A DNA stretch of 64,000 bases from Chrysogorgia sp. JL179-B06 (lineage: Eukaryota > Cnidaria > Anthozoa > Scleralcyonacea > Chrysogorgiidae), in NCBI GenBank assembly GCA_035772405.1, contig JAYKKM010000193.1, forward strand, positions 1,697,501-1,761,500, read 5' to 3'. The notes below the pieces were generated by a model. The model had not been told where the DNA came from. It did no database searches and worked only from the letters and a program-made list of their open reading frames with translations. The translations under genes and the position numbers were made by a program. Shown here piece by piece: positions 52,976 to 62,126 of this stretch. How positions within the stretch are numbered: the stretch's first letter is position 1; each line of letters begins with the position of its first letter.

Positions 52976-53578
52976 ATGGAAACTCCGTTTAATGCGTTAA
53001 TCGTTGGGATGACAGCTTGTGCAGGTAAGACACATTATTTACTCAACACACTGGAATCTGAGCATCGCGGTAAGTTTGACTACATTGTGTTGATTTGTCC
53101 CACTTTCGAGTGGAATAAAGCGTACCAAGATTGGAAATATGTATGTGACCCTGACGTGTTAGCGATAGACTGTGCACAGGATAATGTTGACGCTGTTCTC
53201 AAGTGTGTAACTAACGTTTTTAAAGGCACTAACACTCTGATTGTGTTGGACGACTGTGCAAGTGGGCAGGACGTCAAGAATAGGACTAGTCAATTAGTCA
53301 ACTTGGCTTTTAGTGCACGACATTTTATGTTGAGCGTCATTGTCATCACACAACAACTGACATCGATCGCAAAACCGTATAGAGAAAACATTAGTAAGCT
53401 CATTTGCTTTTACTGCCCGAGTAAGAGTGATATGAAGGTTGTTATTGACGACTACCTTGGAAACATTAGCAAAGAAGAAGCATCAACAATTGTGACCGCA
53501 CTAAAAAATCATAAGTACGCTAGACTTGAAGTCTCACTGCGTTATCCATACAGACACGAAGTTGTTATTCCGCAATAA
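52976..53578 (+). CDS. Packaging ATPase (FtsK/HerA, A32-like), P-loop carries an extra residue
   Basis: Pumps DNA into the capsid. 200 residues. Residues 8-20 are LIVGMTACAGKTH; element 2 has one residue fewer between Cys and Gly-Lys-Thr, so the Walker A loop here is one Ala longer (an in-frame 3-base insertion near 53022). Walker B is LIVLDDC (88-94), and VIVITQQ (121-127) is the sensor-like strand with Gln. Such an insertion in a nucleotide-binding loop is expected to harm activity. The rest is close to element 2 in sequence. It follows the capsid gene by 15 bases and precedes the last gene by 3. Confidence 0.88.
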   Translation: METPFNALIVGMTACAGKTHYLLNTLESEHRGKFDYIVLICPTFEWNKAYQDWKYVCDPDVLAIDCAQDNVDAVLKCVTNVFKGTNTLIVLDDCASGQDVKNRTSQLVNLAFSARHFMLSVIVITQQLTSIAKPYRENISKLICFYCPSKSDMKVVIDDYLGNISKEEASTIVTALKNHKYARLEVSLRYPYRHEVVIPQ

Positions 53579-53581
53579 AAT

Positions 53582-54097
53582 ATGGGTATAAGTAATAGCG
53601 CGATGGTGAAACGCAAAAGTGAAGAAAACCCCACGATTGAGGAATTAGTTGAGGACACTCAAACCGCTGGTACTTCGACTGTGGAAGACGACATTGACGT
53701 TAGGAGAGCCGAACTCATTAGACTGTCTGGTGATGGTGTGGTAAGCCAATCTGAATCGTACATTAAAAAAGCGTCCGCAAAGGTTATCGATAAGATATGG
53801 CGCCAATATGAGTTTAAGAGAATGGAAATTGCAAACGCTTTTCTCACCGACTTGTTAATCAGCAAATTCGCTAGCTTACTAGATGGGTTGAACGCCATTG
53901 AGAACCCTGACGAACTAAATGACGAGTTGCAAAAAGACTCGCTACTAAAGAAAGACGTTGAGAGCATTGTCGCGGTTGTGACACCGTACGTGCCTTTCTT
54001 GGGTTTGTTGTCGGGAGGAATCACAACGTCAAAATATGTGTACGATCACCATTTTAGAAGTGCGACAAACACTGAAAATAGTGAGCAAACAGACTAA
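53582..54097 (+). CDS. 171-residue protein with N-terminal myristoylation-type motif, 3' end inside the TIR
   Basis: MGISNSAMVKRKS fits the Gly2/Ser6 myristoylation pattern. The middle is helical and charged (RRAELIRLSGDGVVSQSESY, KVIDKIWRQYEFKRMEIANA), and a hydrophobic stretch near residues 127-147 includes VAVVTPYVPFLGLLSGGI. The last 30 or so codons lie within the terminal inverted repeat, so a copy of this gene end is present next to the polymerase at 37930-38020 on the other side. Element 2's version (55173-55511) lacks the last part. Function unknown; the position after the ATPase suggests a structural or packaging role. Confidence 0.75.
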   Translation: MGISNSAMVKRKSEENPTIEELVEDTQTAGTSTVEDDIDVRRAELIRLSGDGVVSQSESYIKKASAKVIDKIWRQYEFKRMEIANAFLTDLLISKFASLLDGLNAIENPDELNDELQKDSLLKKDVESIVAVVTPYVPFLGLLSGGITTSKYVYDHHFRSATNTENSEQTD

Positions 54098-54642
54098 TCT
54101 ATTATTAACAGGTGGCAATAATCTAATTTGCATAACAGGTGGCAATTTTATCACGCGTGAGACACTTTTACGATACATAAATTTAACGTGATTTGACAAA
54201 TTTGTGAAAATGTTGAAACGGCTACTTTCCTAAATGTGATTTGACATAAATTTGTGAAAATGTTGAAACGACTATTTTTTAAATGTGACATAAATTTGTG
54301 AAAATGTTGAAACGACACTCTCTACTTTTTTTAATGTGACGTAAACCTGTGAAAATGTTGAAACTACATTTTCCTAAATGTGATTTGACAAATTTGTGAA
54401 AATGTTGAAACGACACTTTCTATTTTTAAAAATGTGACTGAAATGACACCAAATTAAGCAAAATCGCGATTTGGTATAAATTTGGTATTGTTTCGTGAGT
54501 CTCGCGCGTGTTTGACATCAATTGAGTAGAAAACGTGAGGAGTGTTTAGCCCAATTAACGACCGCCATAGTAGTATAGTAAGTGGGGGTTCGAGCTTATT
54601 CGATGTTATCCGTAAATGTGGATGTGCTAAAACAACACCAAA
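54005..54642. repeat. Element 1 right terminal inverted repeat, outer end missing
   Basis: The complement of 37351-38020. It starts within the coding end of the 171-residue gene, passes through 'ttaacaggtggcaa' repeats and iterons (54190-54430), and reaches the start of the terminal palindrome at 54575 (AGTAGTATAGTAAGTGGGGG). It then breaks off at 'aacaacaccaaa' (54642), about half-way through the palindrome, exactly where element 2's terminus begins. Confidence 0.88.
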
Positions 54643-55196
54643 AGTAGTATAGAAGGTAGGGCTGCGAGCTCAATCGACCTCAACTGTGAATATAAACACC
54701 AAAACATCACCAAATTTGACCAAGTCACGACTCGACAAATTTGGCGATGTTTTGGTATTTATATTCACAATTAACGTCGAATAAGCCCACAGCCCTACCT
54801 TCTATACTACTACAGCGATCGTTAGTCAATCTAGACACCCCTCGCACGTTTTCTACTAAATTGATGTCAAACACACGCGAGACTAGCAAAACAATACCAA
54901 ATTTATACTAAATCGCGACTCTCGCTAAATTTGACACCATTTCAGCCACATTTAAAAAATAGAGAGTGTCGTTTCAAAATTCTCACAAATTTATGTCAAA
55001 TTACATTTAGGAAAAAATAGAAAGTATCATTTCAACATTTTCGCGTGTTAAAAAAAAATAAAATGTGGTACGAGCCCACTCTCACATATTAAAAAATAGA
55101 GAGTGTCATTTCAACATTTTCACAAATTTGTCGAATCACATTTAAAAAATAGGAAGTGTTGTCTCAACATTTTCACAAATTTGTCAAATTCAAGTT
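54643..55196. repeat. Element 2 terminal repeat: 169-bp palindrome and iterons
   Basis: The palindrome 54643-54811 begins AGTAGTATAGAAGGTAGGG and ends in its complement; internal words AATATAAACACCAAAACATC and 'gatgttttggtatttatatt' also pair. Then follows 'gttttctactaaattgatgt', which resembles element 1's block at 37455. Iterons with 'tttcaacattttcacaaatt' occupy about 54965-55195, with one interrupted by an A-rich insertion near 55050. The iterons join directly to codons of the last gene, without the 'acaggtggcaat' part seen in element 1. Confidence 0.85.
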
Positions 55197-55511
55197 CTCA
55201 ATAGCGTTCAACCCATCCAGTAAGTTAGCGAATTTGCTGATTAGCAAGTCGGTGAGAAAAGCGTTTGCAATTTCCATTCTCTTTAACTCATATTGGCGCC
55301 ATATCTTGTCGATAACCTTTGCGGACGCTTTTTTAATGTACGCTTCAGATTGGCTTACCACACCATCACCAGACAGTCTAATAAGTTCGGCTCTCCTAAC
55401 GTCAATGTTGTCTTCCACAGTCGAAGTATCATCAGTGTCCTCAACTAGTTCCTCAATCGTGGGATTTTCATCACTTTTGCGTTTCACCATCACGTTACTA
55501 CTTATACCCAT
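55173..55511 (-). pseudogene. Element 2 copy of the 171-residue protein, 3'-truncated
   Basis: 112 residues. It aligns with residues 1 to about 106 of the element 1 protein, then runs a few codons into iteron sequence and stops. The lost part contains the hydrophobic segment. The N-terminus reads MGISSNVMVKRKS, in which residue 6 is Asn, so the myristoylation-type motif of element 1 is not kept. It starts 3 bases after the ATPase stop. Confidence 0.75.
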
Positions 55512-55514
55512 ATT

Positions 55515-56114
55515 TTATTGCGGAATAACAACTTCGTAATTGTATGGATAACGCAGTGAGATTTCAAGTCTGGCGTACTTATTATTTTTTAGTGCGGTCA
55601 CAATCGCTGACACTTCTTCTTTGCTAACGTGCCCAAGGTAATCGTCAATAACGACCTTCATATCACTCCTGCTCGGACAGTAAAAGCAAATGAGCTTACT
55701 AATGTTTTCTCTATACGGTTTTGCGATCGACGTCAATTGTTGTGTGATGACAATAACGCTCAACATAAAATGTCGCGCACTAAAAGCCAAGTTGACTAAT
55801 TGACTAGTCCTATTCTTGACGTCCTGCCCACTCGCACAGTCGTCCAACACAATCAGAGTGTTAGTGCCTTTAAAAGTGTTTGTTACACACTTGAGAACAG
55901 CGTCGACACTGTCTTGCGCGCAGTCTATCGCTAACACGTCGGGGTCGCGCACGTATTTCCAATCTTGATACGCTTTGTTCCACTCGAAAGTAGGGCAAAT
56001 CAACACAATGTAGTCAAATTTACCACGATACTCAGATTCCAGTGTTTCTAGCAAATAATGTGTCTTACCACAAGCTGTCATACCAACGATTAGCATATTA
56101 AACGGAGTTTCCAT
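55515..56114 (-). CDS. Packaging ATPase of element 2, intact
   Basis: 199 residues with Walker A at 11-19 (GMTACGKTH), Walker B LIVLDDC and the VIVITQQ strand. This is the compact family of Polinton packaging ATPases (FtsK/HerA superfamily, like poxvirus A32). No breaks. It starts 15 bases after the capsid stop. In comparison with element 1 the P-loop is one residue shorter, which is likely to be the ancestral form. Confidence 0.9.
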   Translation of the reverse strand: METPFNMLIVGMTACGKTHYLLETLESEYRGKFDYIVLICPTFEWNKAYQDWKYVRDPDVLAIDCAQDSVDAVLKCVTNTFKGTNTLIVLDDCASGQDVKNRTSQLVNLAFSARHFMLSVIVITQQLTSIAKPYRENISKLICFYCPSRSDMKVVIDDYLGHVSKEEVSAIVTALKNNKYARLEISLRYPYNYEVVIPQ

Positions 56115-56129
56115 TAAATTGTGTTTGAT

Positions 56130-57371
56130 TTAATTCCAGATTGAATGCAACCCATTGTTCATAAAGTTGACCAACCCATCGCTCATCACAAACACCCTGC
56201 ACATGACATTTGCGGTCGTCGCTTTTTTAGTGATTTCAAGAAGCACGCCAGATTGTGTGTTCACAATGTTCTTGCCAGTGGCGACATTGCGATTATCTTG
56301 AACACTCCTCAAGTCGATGACTAGCGCAAAGCCATCTTTATAGAACTTCTGTATGGTCATGAACTGAGCGTGTTCTTCACCCAACCCAAACAGTCGCTTC
56401 GCTTCTGCGTAGAACTTCGACTTTGGAATACCCTGTGAGTACACGCTATTTGGCACGCCTTCGATTGTGACTCTAACGCTCTCAATATTTGGGTAAAGAA
56501 ACTCCTCACTGTCTGTTCGCACCTTATTCGTGAATAGCAACACAATTGCCTTCATGCTTTTTCTTGGAAGATTAACGTTCTCATTCACAATGGTCGTGCC
56601 TTTGTCCCATTCGGTGGTTTTCATCAACGTGATGTGCTCATATGACAAACTACGACCACTTGCATAGCCTGACGCTATTTCGTCAGCGAGCTCCTGGTTA
56701 TCAATCGTCTCATACTCAAGCTCGAGGTTCTCCAGAGTGTATCCGCCCACAGCGCTACCGGATTGCGCCACCATGATGTCTGTGGCCTTCGGAAGTGTGA
56801 TCACATACTGCAAGTTATTGTTCATGCTAAAAGGAGCGTACAACCCGTGGTCATTCATGATTTTACCAAGTTTTATTCGCTGCTTCGTCCCAATCACACC
56901 AAACATCAACGCGTCACTAACTTTAGCGACGTTCCCACTCATCGCACCACTGTCATCCTTAGAAATTAGCTTTCTCAAGTTCTCACCACCAATACCTGCA
57001 TAGTCAATCATTTGGTCTCGCGCAGTAACACTTTCCCAAAGGTCGCGATAGACACCAACGTAATTTTCCCCATTGTTGTCATACACAGTTTCCCCAGCTA
57101 GTCTCACAACAAGTTTCTCAACCAACAACTTGCTAACATTATTCAAGAACCAGCTTTTGGCGTTCGCATTCTTAAAGTCGAACACTAGACCCAACGATCC
57201 AGGCACCAAACAGCTACTAACCTTAAGATTCGGTATGTCAATGTAGAGTTCCTCGCCAGGACTGGCCTTATTAGGGTTCAACGTGATTACGTGCTGTGTT
57301 CTCGCCCCTTTTATGACACCCATGGTTGCTCGTCTAAAACCGGGGCTCAACTCTGCTGACGTGACGTTCAT
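56130..57371 (-). CDS. mcp: Major capsid protein of element 2, intact double jelly-roll
   Basis: 413 residues from MNVTSAELSPGFRR. Long strand-rich protein with the family segments EELYIDIPNLKVSSCLVPGS, NVSKLLVEKLVVRLAGE, HGLYAPFSMNNNLQYVITLP, LENLELEYETIDNQELADEI, NVNLPRKSMKAIVLLFTNK and VRVTIEGVPNSVYSQGIPKS, arranged as in the two jelly-rolls of Polinton/adintovirus hexons. Length is within the smaller range for the family. This open frame contrasts with the twice-broken copy in element 1. The start is preceded by 'catatgtaaagtat' in both copies. Confidence 0.9.
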   Translation of the reverse strand: MNVTSAELSPGFRRATMGVIKGARTQHVITLNPNKASPGEELYIDIPNLKVSSCLVPGSLGLVFDFKNANAKSWFLNNVSKLLVEKLVVRLAGETVYDNNGENYVGVYRDLWESVTARDQMIDYAGIGGENLRKLISKDDSGAMSGNVAKVSDALMFGVIGTKQRIKLGKIMNDHGLYAPFSMNNNLQYVITLPKATDIMVAQSGSAVGGYTLENLELEYETIDNQELADEIASGYASGRSLSYEHITLMKTTEWDKGTTIVNENVNLPRKSMKAIVLLFTNKVRTDSEEFLYPNIESVRVTIEGVPNSVYSQGIPKSKFYAEAKRLFGLGEEHAQFMTIQKFYKDGFALVIDLRSVQDNRNVATGKNIVNTQSGVLLEITKKATTANVMCRVFVMSDGLVNFMNNGLHSIWN

Positions 57372-57393
57372 ATACTTTACATATGTTTTGTCA

Positions 57394-58807
57394 CTACCGT
57401 TTTAGCTTGTAATAGTCATAAGCGAACCACGCAAATATCACCGCGAGTACCCACAGATTTTGAGCCAACCATGCAAGACCCTTTGCACCCAACGTCAACG
57501 CGTTGTAAACTAAATTAGCCAACCCAACAGCCCATGGACCCATCTTCATTATCGCGTTCTTAACAGCCTGTGCGAACGACCTCGTAGCAATAGCGCCTTT
57601 CATAACAGCAGACCTCCCAGCGATAATAATAGTTGTTATAATTCCAGCCACTGAAATTGCCACAGCGCTCAATCCAACCACATTTTCTTTAGCCCATTCC
57701 TTAAATTTCTGAAACCTGTCAATGTCAACTTCTTGTTGCTCTCTAACCTCCTCTATTTGCCGCTGTTCAATAGCTCTGTCTCTAGCCTTTCTAAGTCCAA
57801 TCATTCTTTCAACTAGATCAATACGCTCTTTTTTCTCCGCAGCCGTGAGGCCTTCTCTGTTGAGTTCTGCCAATCTCCTACTAGTTTCATCTATCGCCTT
57901 TTGAAAATAGTCTGCTTGTATTTGCAACGCACCAGTGTCGCCTATTCTTGACTCACGCAACGCACTCTCACTTGGATTAAGCACACCACTCAGCTCACGG
58001 TTCTCGTTTGGCGTTAGCCCAGGTATGTCGTCGTGACCCACTCTTGTTTCAATCACTGGTAAGTCATCTGGGGTCGCTTCTGTTGTGATGGCTGTTGTTT
58101 CTGTATTCTCAGGGATTTGACTAACTAACTGTTTGAACTGCTCAATCGCGTTTTTACTACTCGCGTCTTTACTGTAGATCAAGCTTTTTTTCCAAGGTAT
58201 TAGAATTCGTTTGGGTTTTCCATATTTACCATCTTTGTTTATCGGTTTGAAAAGAATAGCCTTTGAGTACGCCACATACGATCTGTCGGCTATTTTCCTT
58301 GACGCGACCGAGTCTTTTTTTGTATAACTTACGTATTTTCTTATCTATTAGCTTGATTCTTTTTACTTGATTTTTTGTTACCTCTTTGTTGAACACGTTT
58401 AACTCATCCAATCTTCTATAAAGATCGTCCGACTTCTCTTCAAGAGCTATACTGTAGCTTGTGTCATTAACGTCACCGTACGACTCCTGTTCGACAAACT
58501 CTACCGCTGGGACTTCTGTGTTGGTCCCCCTTATTGTCACCGTTTTACCATCGTCAGTGTCGATAAACGACGTCTCTTTCTCTCGAGACCTTCTATCCTG
58601 TTCGTCCTGCAATCTATTTGCTCTCTCATACAATTTTTCGTACTCAACGCGCTCAACGTCTGGCATGTCACCGCTGACGTACTTATCGCTAAGTAAATTG
58701 TAAGCTTGAGTGGCACTTTCAAGTTCGACATCTAATTGATCGTCAGTGTAGGCTCTATCAAGGTTATCCATCTCGATCTCGTCAAAACCTTCCCCACCTT
58801 CAGCCAT
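57394..58807 (-). pseudogene. Membrane-active minor virion protein of element 2, frameshifted
   Basis: Two overlapping frames (193 and 293 residues) meet at 58226-58275, where one shift separates them. The first starts MAEGGEGFDEIEMDNLD as in element 1. The second ends in the conserved hydrophobic region and a complete tail (LAQNLWVLAVIFAWFAYDYY). The roughly 300 residues between are Lys/Glu-rich, with ALRESRIGDTGALQIQADYF, and do not align with element 1 except for short pieces such as SFID-DGKTVTI and ELSGVLNPS. Role as for element 1: inferred membrane penetration or DNA-associated minor capsid protein. Confidence 0.65.
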
Positions 58808-58813
58808 ATTACA

Positions 58814-59917
58814 TTAGCTCACATTTTGAATATCACTTTCTGGTATCCACGAATTATGTTTACTCTCATAACCCAACCATTTGACCAGCGCCATCTTCTT
58901 CCCTCTGACTTTCTTTCTTTTCAACACCTTTTCAACTCTGTACACATCACCACCATGTTTCTTATTGACCAGCGATAATTCCTGTTCATAAAATTTACCA
59001 ATAATCTGTTCACCGGTGTGATCCTCAATTTCGTACACATTCGGATCACCACGAATAACCTTTACCACTTTAAACAGCTCTTCAGTGAAGTTGGCTTCAT
59101 AACCCTTTGTGAACACACTCTTGTATTTACTAATTCTCACTGACTCGCCAACTCTAAACTTTGGCAATGGGTTGTCTGCAAATTGGTGACCAAACAAAGT
59201 AGTCCAAACTTCGCCTTCGTTTGACTTATCGACATCCTTTGGCTTCATCATAATACTGCGATTCACATTGCTATTGTAATTGCTTACAAACTGATCCAAA
59301 GCGTCAATCCATTTGTGCGTTCCATGGGCATAGAAGTACTTCCACATAATGCTCTTCAGACTTCTATTAAAACGCTCAACAACAGCAGCCTTTTTATCGC
59401 TCTTAGTGCTGAAATATTCAACACCATGTTTTTTCAGCAAACTTTTCACACCAACATTGTAGAACTCAAGTCCGTCATCAAATTGCGCTAACTTAGGCAT
59501 GGTTCCAAACCGATCTTTAAAGTTATTCAACAACTCTCCAACAGCCTTAGTCATGTTCTTAGTGTCTTTTCTATAAACTGCAATTCCAAAAGCGTATCTA
59601 CTCAATATTTCAATGCCTGTCAATATCCAATAATAACCTCCATTCTGTTTTGAGTGCTTACTCATGTCCACTAAGTCCATTTGGAGCTCTTCACCAAGAA
59701 ACCCAACAAAAGTCGCGCGGAACTTATGTCTTCTCACAATAGGTTTGTACCTAGTGTAAGTGTCCTGCGCTGTCAACCATTCTTTCACTGTTTTTCTAGT
59801 TACTTTCATTCCGTCTCCCAATGCACTTTGATACAGCCTCTCTACACCACTGTACCCTGTCTTAGGATTGTAGTAAATGTCTCTCAACCCTTGTTCTGTC
59901 TCCACACCAAGTTCCAT
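58814..59917 (-). CDS. int: Integrase with chromodomain of element 2, intact
   Basis: 367 residues, the same length as the element 1 copy. The D-D-E triad lies in LQMDLVDMSK, AQFDDGLEFYN and AVVERFNRSLK, and the chromodomain ends in VKWLGYESKHNSWIPESDI. Substitutions are scattered and conservative. It begins 5 bases after the penton-like stop and ends 6 bases before the next start, the same spacing as in element 1. Confidence 0.93.
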   Translation of the reverse strand: MELGVETEQGLRDIYYNPKTGYSGVERLYQSALGDGMKVTRKTVKEWLTAQDTYTRYKPIVRRHKFRATFVGFLGEELQMDLVDMSKHSKQNGGYYWILTGIEILSRYAFGIAVYRKDTKNMTKAVGELLNNFKDRFGTMPKLAQFDDGLEFYNVGVKSLLKKHGVEYFSTKSDKKAAVVERFNRSLKSIMWKYFYAHGTHKWIDALDQFVSNYNSNVNRSIMMKPKDVDKSNEGEVWTTLFGHQFADNPLPKFRVGESVRISKYKSVFTKGYEANFTEELFKVVKVIRGDPNVYEIEDHTGEQIIGKFYEQELSLVNKKHGGDVYRVEKVLKRKKVRGKKMALVKWLGYESKHNSWIPESDIQNVS

Positions 59918-59922
59918 ATAAT

Positions 59923-60615
59923 TCACACAATATACAGTTCCAATAACACCGCGCCAATTTTAAGAGCGTCGTTATTTGGTTTGACACGAAACGTCATACT
60001 CGAGTAAACGCCTTTTTTAATACCCACCTTTGACTCAATATCCACATGGCGTTGCACTGACCCCCTCAAAGACTGTTCGGTGGGTATTGGTAATGTTGTG
60101 ATCACATCGCTGCGCTTTCCATCAATACCCACATTGTTCTCCGTCTCAACAATGTCACACGAAACTTCTATGTACTTCAGACCTCTATACATATCGACCT
60201 TGTTTGGGCTAATGTGCCACTGTGAGTTGCCCTTAATCACCTCATCCTCCGTGAAACCAAGTAGAGGTCCATAGACACCAAGCGCAAGCGATTTACTAAC
60301 CTTAACCATACATCTACTTGTGAACGTTACTCTCTCTATCTCGAAATCCACCCCACTTTCTTTAAGTATTAGTTTAAGGACTTTGGCCAACGAGTCGAAG
60401 CTAAAGTACCCCTCGGCCGATGGGGATCTTAGAGTGGCTCTAGGGTTGCTCGACACGCGGGCATTAGTGAGGTGGTCACGCCTTATGTTATTGTAGTCCC
60501 AAAACACAGTGGCTGTCTTGACCATAATGTGTGGGTTATCGTGCGTGATCATCACACTGTTGTCAAAGGACACAACTTTTTCCGCACCTTCAATGAATAC
60601 CGTTAACTTTCGCAT
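59923..60615 (-). CDS. Penton-like minor capsid protein of element 2, intact
   Basis: 230 residues from MRKLTVFIEGAEKVV. It aligns throughout with 48493-49191; the least conserved part is about residues 35-75, where element 1 has a different, slightly longer loop. It keeps LGPL/YGPLLGF, YIEVSCDIVETENNVGIDG and IGAVLLELYIV. Divergent from the 478-residue gene across a 72-base promoter region. Confidence 0.6.
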   Translation of the reverse strand: MRKLTVFIEGAEKVVSFDNSVMITHDNPHIMVKTATVFWDYNNIRRDHLTNARVSSNPRATLRSPSAEGYFSFDSLAKVLKLILKESGVDFEIERVTFTSRCMVKVSKSLALGVYGPLLGFTEDEVIKGNSQWHISPNKVDMYRGLKYIEVSCDIVETENNVGIDGKRSDVITTLPIPTEQSLRGSVQRHVDIESKVGIKKGVYSSMTFRVKPNNDALKIGAVLLELYIV

Positions 60616-60687
60616 TATGTATAACATACGGTATATTATATGCAGAAAGCCCTTCACGACTACTATGGAAAGTACTACAAACGTGCG
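60616..60687. promoter_or_regulatory. Divergent promoter region of element 2
   Basis: Between starts at 60615 (minus) and 60688 (plus). Contains 'ttatgtataacatacggtat' and 'attatatgcagaaagccctt', matching the 48416-48492 region in the other orientation. An in-frame ATG at 60640 inside it would extend the plus-strand protein, but element 1 has a stop there, so the later start was chosen. Confidence 0.5.
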
Positions 60688-62124
60688 ATGGTTAACACAT
60701 CGAAGGCTACACACGACGCGAAGGCAGACCTCATCAAAAAGTACCCCCACGCTACTTTAAGCAAATTCGAGTTCTATCCAAATATTTCGCAAGATGGTAA
60801 GATCATGAGTGTCGATACATATTTCAGAAACAACGACATCCTCAGCACAGACATAACCAGCGCAACTTTCAAAAATGATAAAAAAATGTGGAGGTGGTTA
60901 CACAATAGTAAGTTCCCAATAATGTGGCAAGGAGGTGGAGCTATCCAACCACTACCAAAAGGTCATAAGAACCACTGGGGACTTTGGGACGGCTACCCAA
61001 CAGAAAACGTGTTAAATTATCCAGTGAACAACTTTAAAGTTTTCGTTAACCAAAATAGTTACTTCATGTCAATGCTGCCAGTCTTACAAATCACTACGTC
61101 AAAGACAAAATCAGAGTGGGATGACAGCGAATCTTACTACCGCATTGTGTTTGCGACGTATTGTGCGAGTTTCTGTTGTGGAGTGTCGTTGCAACATTTA
61201 TCAGTGTCACAAGAAGTCCACCCCGTGGTCACAAGCGTAATGAGATTTCATTTGTACTTCACCATTAGAAGACTTCTCAGAAGAATGGGAGGTGGTGAGA
61301 CCATGAAATCAATAAGTAGAGAGTTCAACGCTTCCGAATTGTATGGCAAGATTTCCAAGATCCCCAGAAGGCACTACTACCAGAATAAAATCCTGAGCGA
61401 TGGTACTTTAGGCGAATCCAGAGTGTTCACACTCAACGACGTTCAGAATGATTACAAACGATATGTCGCGCGATTGTCAGACGGCTTTACCAACATTGGG
61501 TTGCAATATCTAAATCAGAGCATAGAAGCCTTTGTGTACTCCACACTTGGCGCGCAAGCGAGAACACGTGTGTCAGTCGTTGGTGGTTCTGCAGGGAGTC
61601 TAGAAACCCAACAAGAGTTCCGCAAGTTGTTTTCTGACAGTGTTATCAACTACGACGTATCGACATGGATTCTCAACATGAACAAATCGATTAGAGACAC
61701 CAACGTTGTCCAAAATCTTGCAGTGTCACCAAGTACGTGGTTGATGCCAAGTAACGTGGTGATCCTCAAGAATAAAATCGCTGGGTACAACAACTTATTA
61801 AAGATTGCCACAGAGTCTATGAAATTTGGGGTGAACACTAGCTTGAATGCAACAACACCAACAATTACGGCTAAAAAAGTCCACCAAGAAAATGTGGTGA
61901 CTCACTCATTAGTAGTACCAACAACCGTGAAGAAAAAAGCTCACCAAGAAAATGTGACGGCGCCAACTAATCTCGTGGCTAAAAAAGTTTACCAAGAAAG
62001 TGCGGCACCACTTCCCATGAGAAAAGCAGTGGCCACAAGTAAGTCAGACACGACAACGTTGGCGATAGTGTTAGGGTTCTCAGCAGCCTCTGGTTATCTG
62101 CTAACCAAATACACCTTGAAGTAG
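60688..62124 (+). CDS. Element 2 copy of the conserved membrane-anchored protein, 478 residues
   Basis: Aligns with 47045-48415 over its length, including HWGLWDGYPTENVLNYPVN, the Cys-rich ATYCASFCCGVSLQHLS and the C-terminal helix LAIVLGFSAASGYLLTKY. It is 22 residues longer because the linker before the helix has three units (KKVHQENVVTH, KKAHQENVTAP, KKVYQESAAPL) against one in element 1. Unknown function; the anchored C-terminus and repeat-variable stalk are reminiscent of surface proteins. Start MVNTSKATHDAK. Confidence 0.7.
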   Translation: MVNTSKATHDAKADLIKKYPHATLSKFEFYPNISQDGKIMSVDTYFRNNDILSTDITSATFKNDKKMWRWLHNSKFPIMWQGGGAIQPLPKGHKNHWGLWDGYPTENVLNYPVNNFKVFVNQNSYFMSMLPVLQITTSKTKSEWDDSESYYRIVFATYCASFCCGVSLQHLSVSQEVHPVVTSVMRFHLYFTIRRLLRRMGGGETMKSISREFNASELYGKISKIPRRHYYQNKILSDGTLGESRVFTLNDVQNDYKRYVARLSDGFTNIGLQYLNQSIEAFVYSTLGAQARTRVSVVGGSAGSLETQQEFRKLFSDSVINYDVSTWILNMNKSIRDTNVVQNLAVSPSTWLMPSNVVILKNKIAGYNNLLKIATESMKFGVNTSLNATTPTITAKKVHQENVVTHSLVVPTTVKKKAHQENVTAPTNLVAKKVYQESAAPLPMRKAVATSKSDTTTLAIVLGFSAASGYLLTKYTLK

Positions 62125-62126
62125 TA

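Larger units (their letters stand above)
37252..54642. mobile_element. Polinton/Maverick (adintovirus-like) element 1
   Basis: About 17.4 kb with long terminal inverted repeats, holding 18 packed frames that include the hallmark set: protein-primed DNA polymerase B, retrovirus-type integrase with chromodomain, packaging ATPase, major capsid protein and a penton-like protein. The left end begins AGTAGTATAGTAAGTGGGG directly after host-like DNA. The right end stops inside the terminal palindrome, where element 2 begins. Several genes are broken (see entries), so this copy cannot supply its own functions. The base before the left end reads aacaac (37246-37251), the expected 6-bp target duplication if its partner can be found on the far side. 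Confidence 0.9.
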
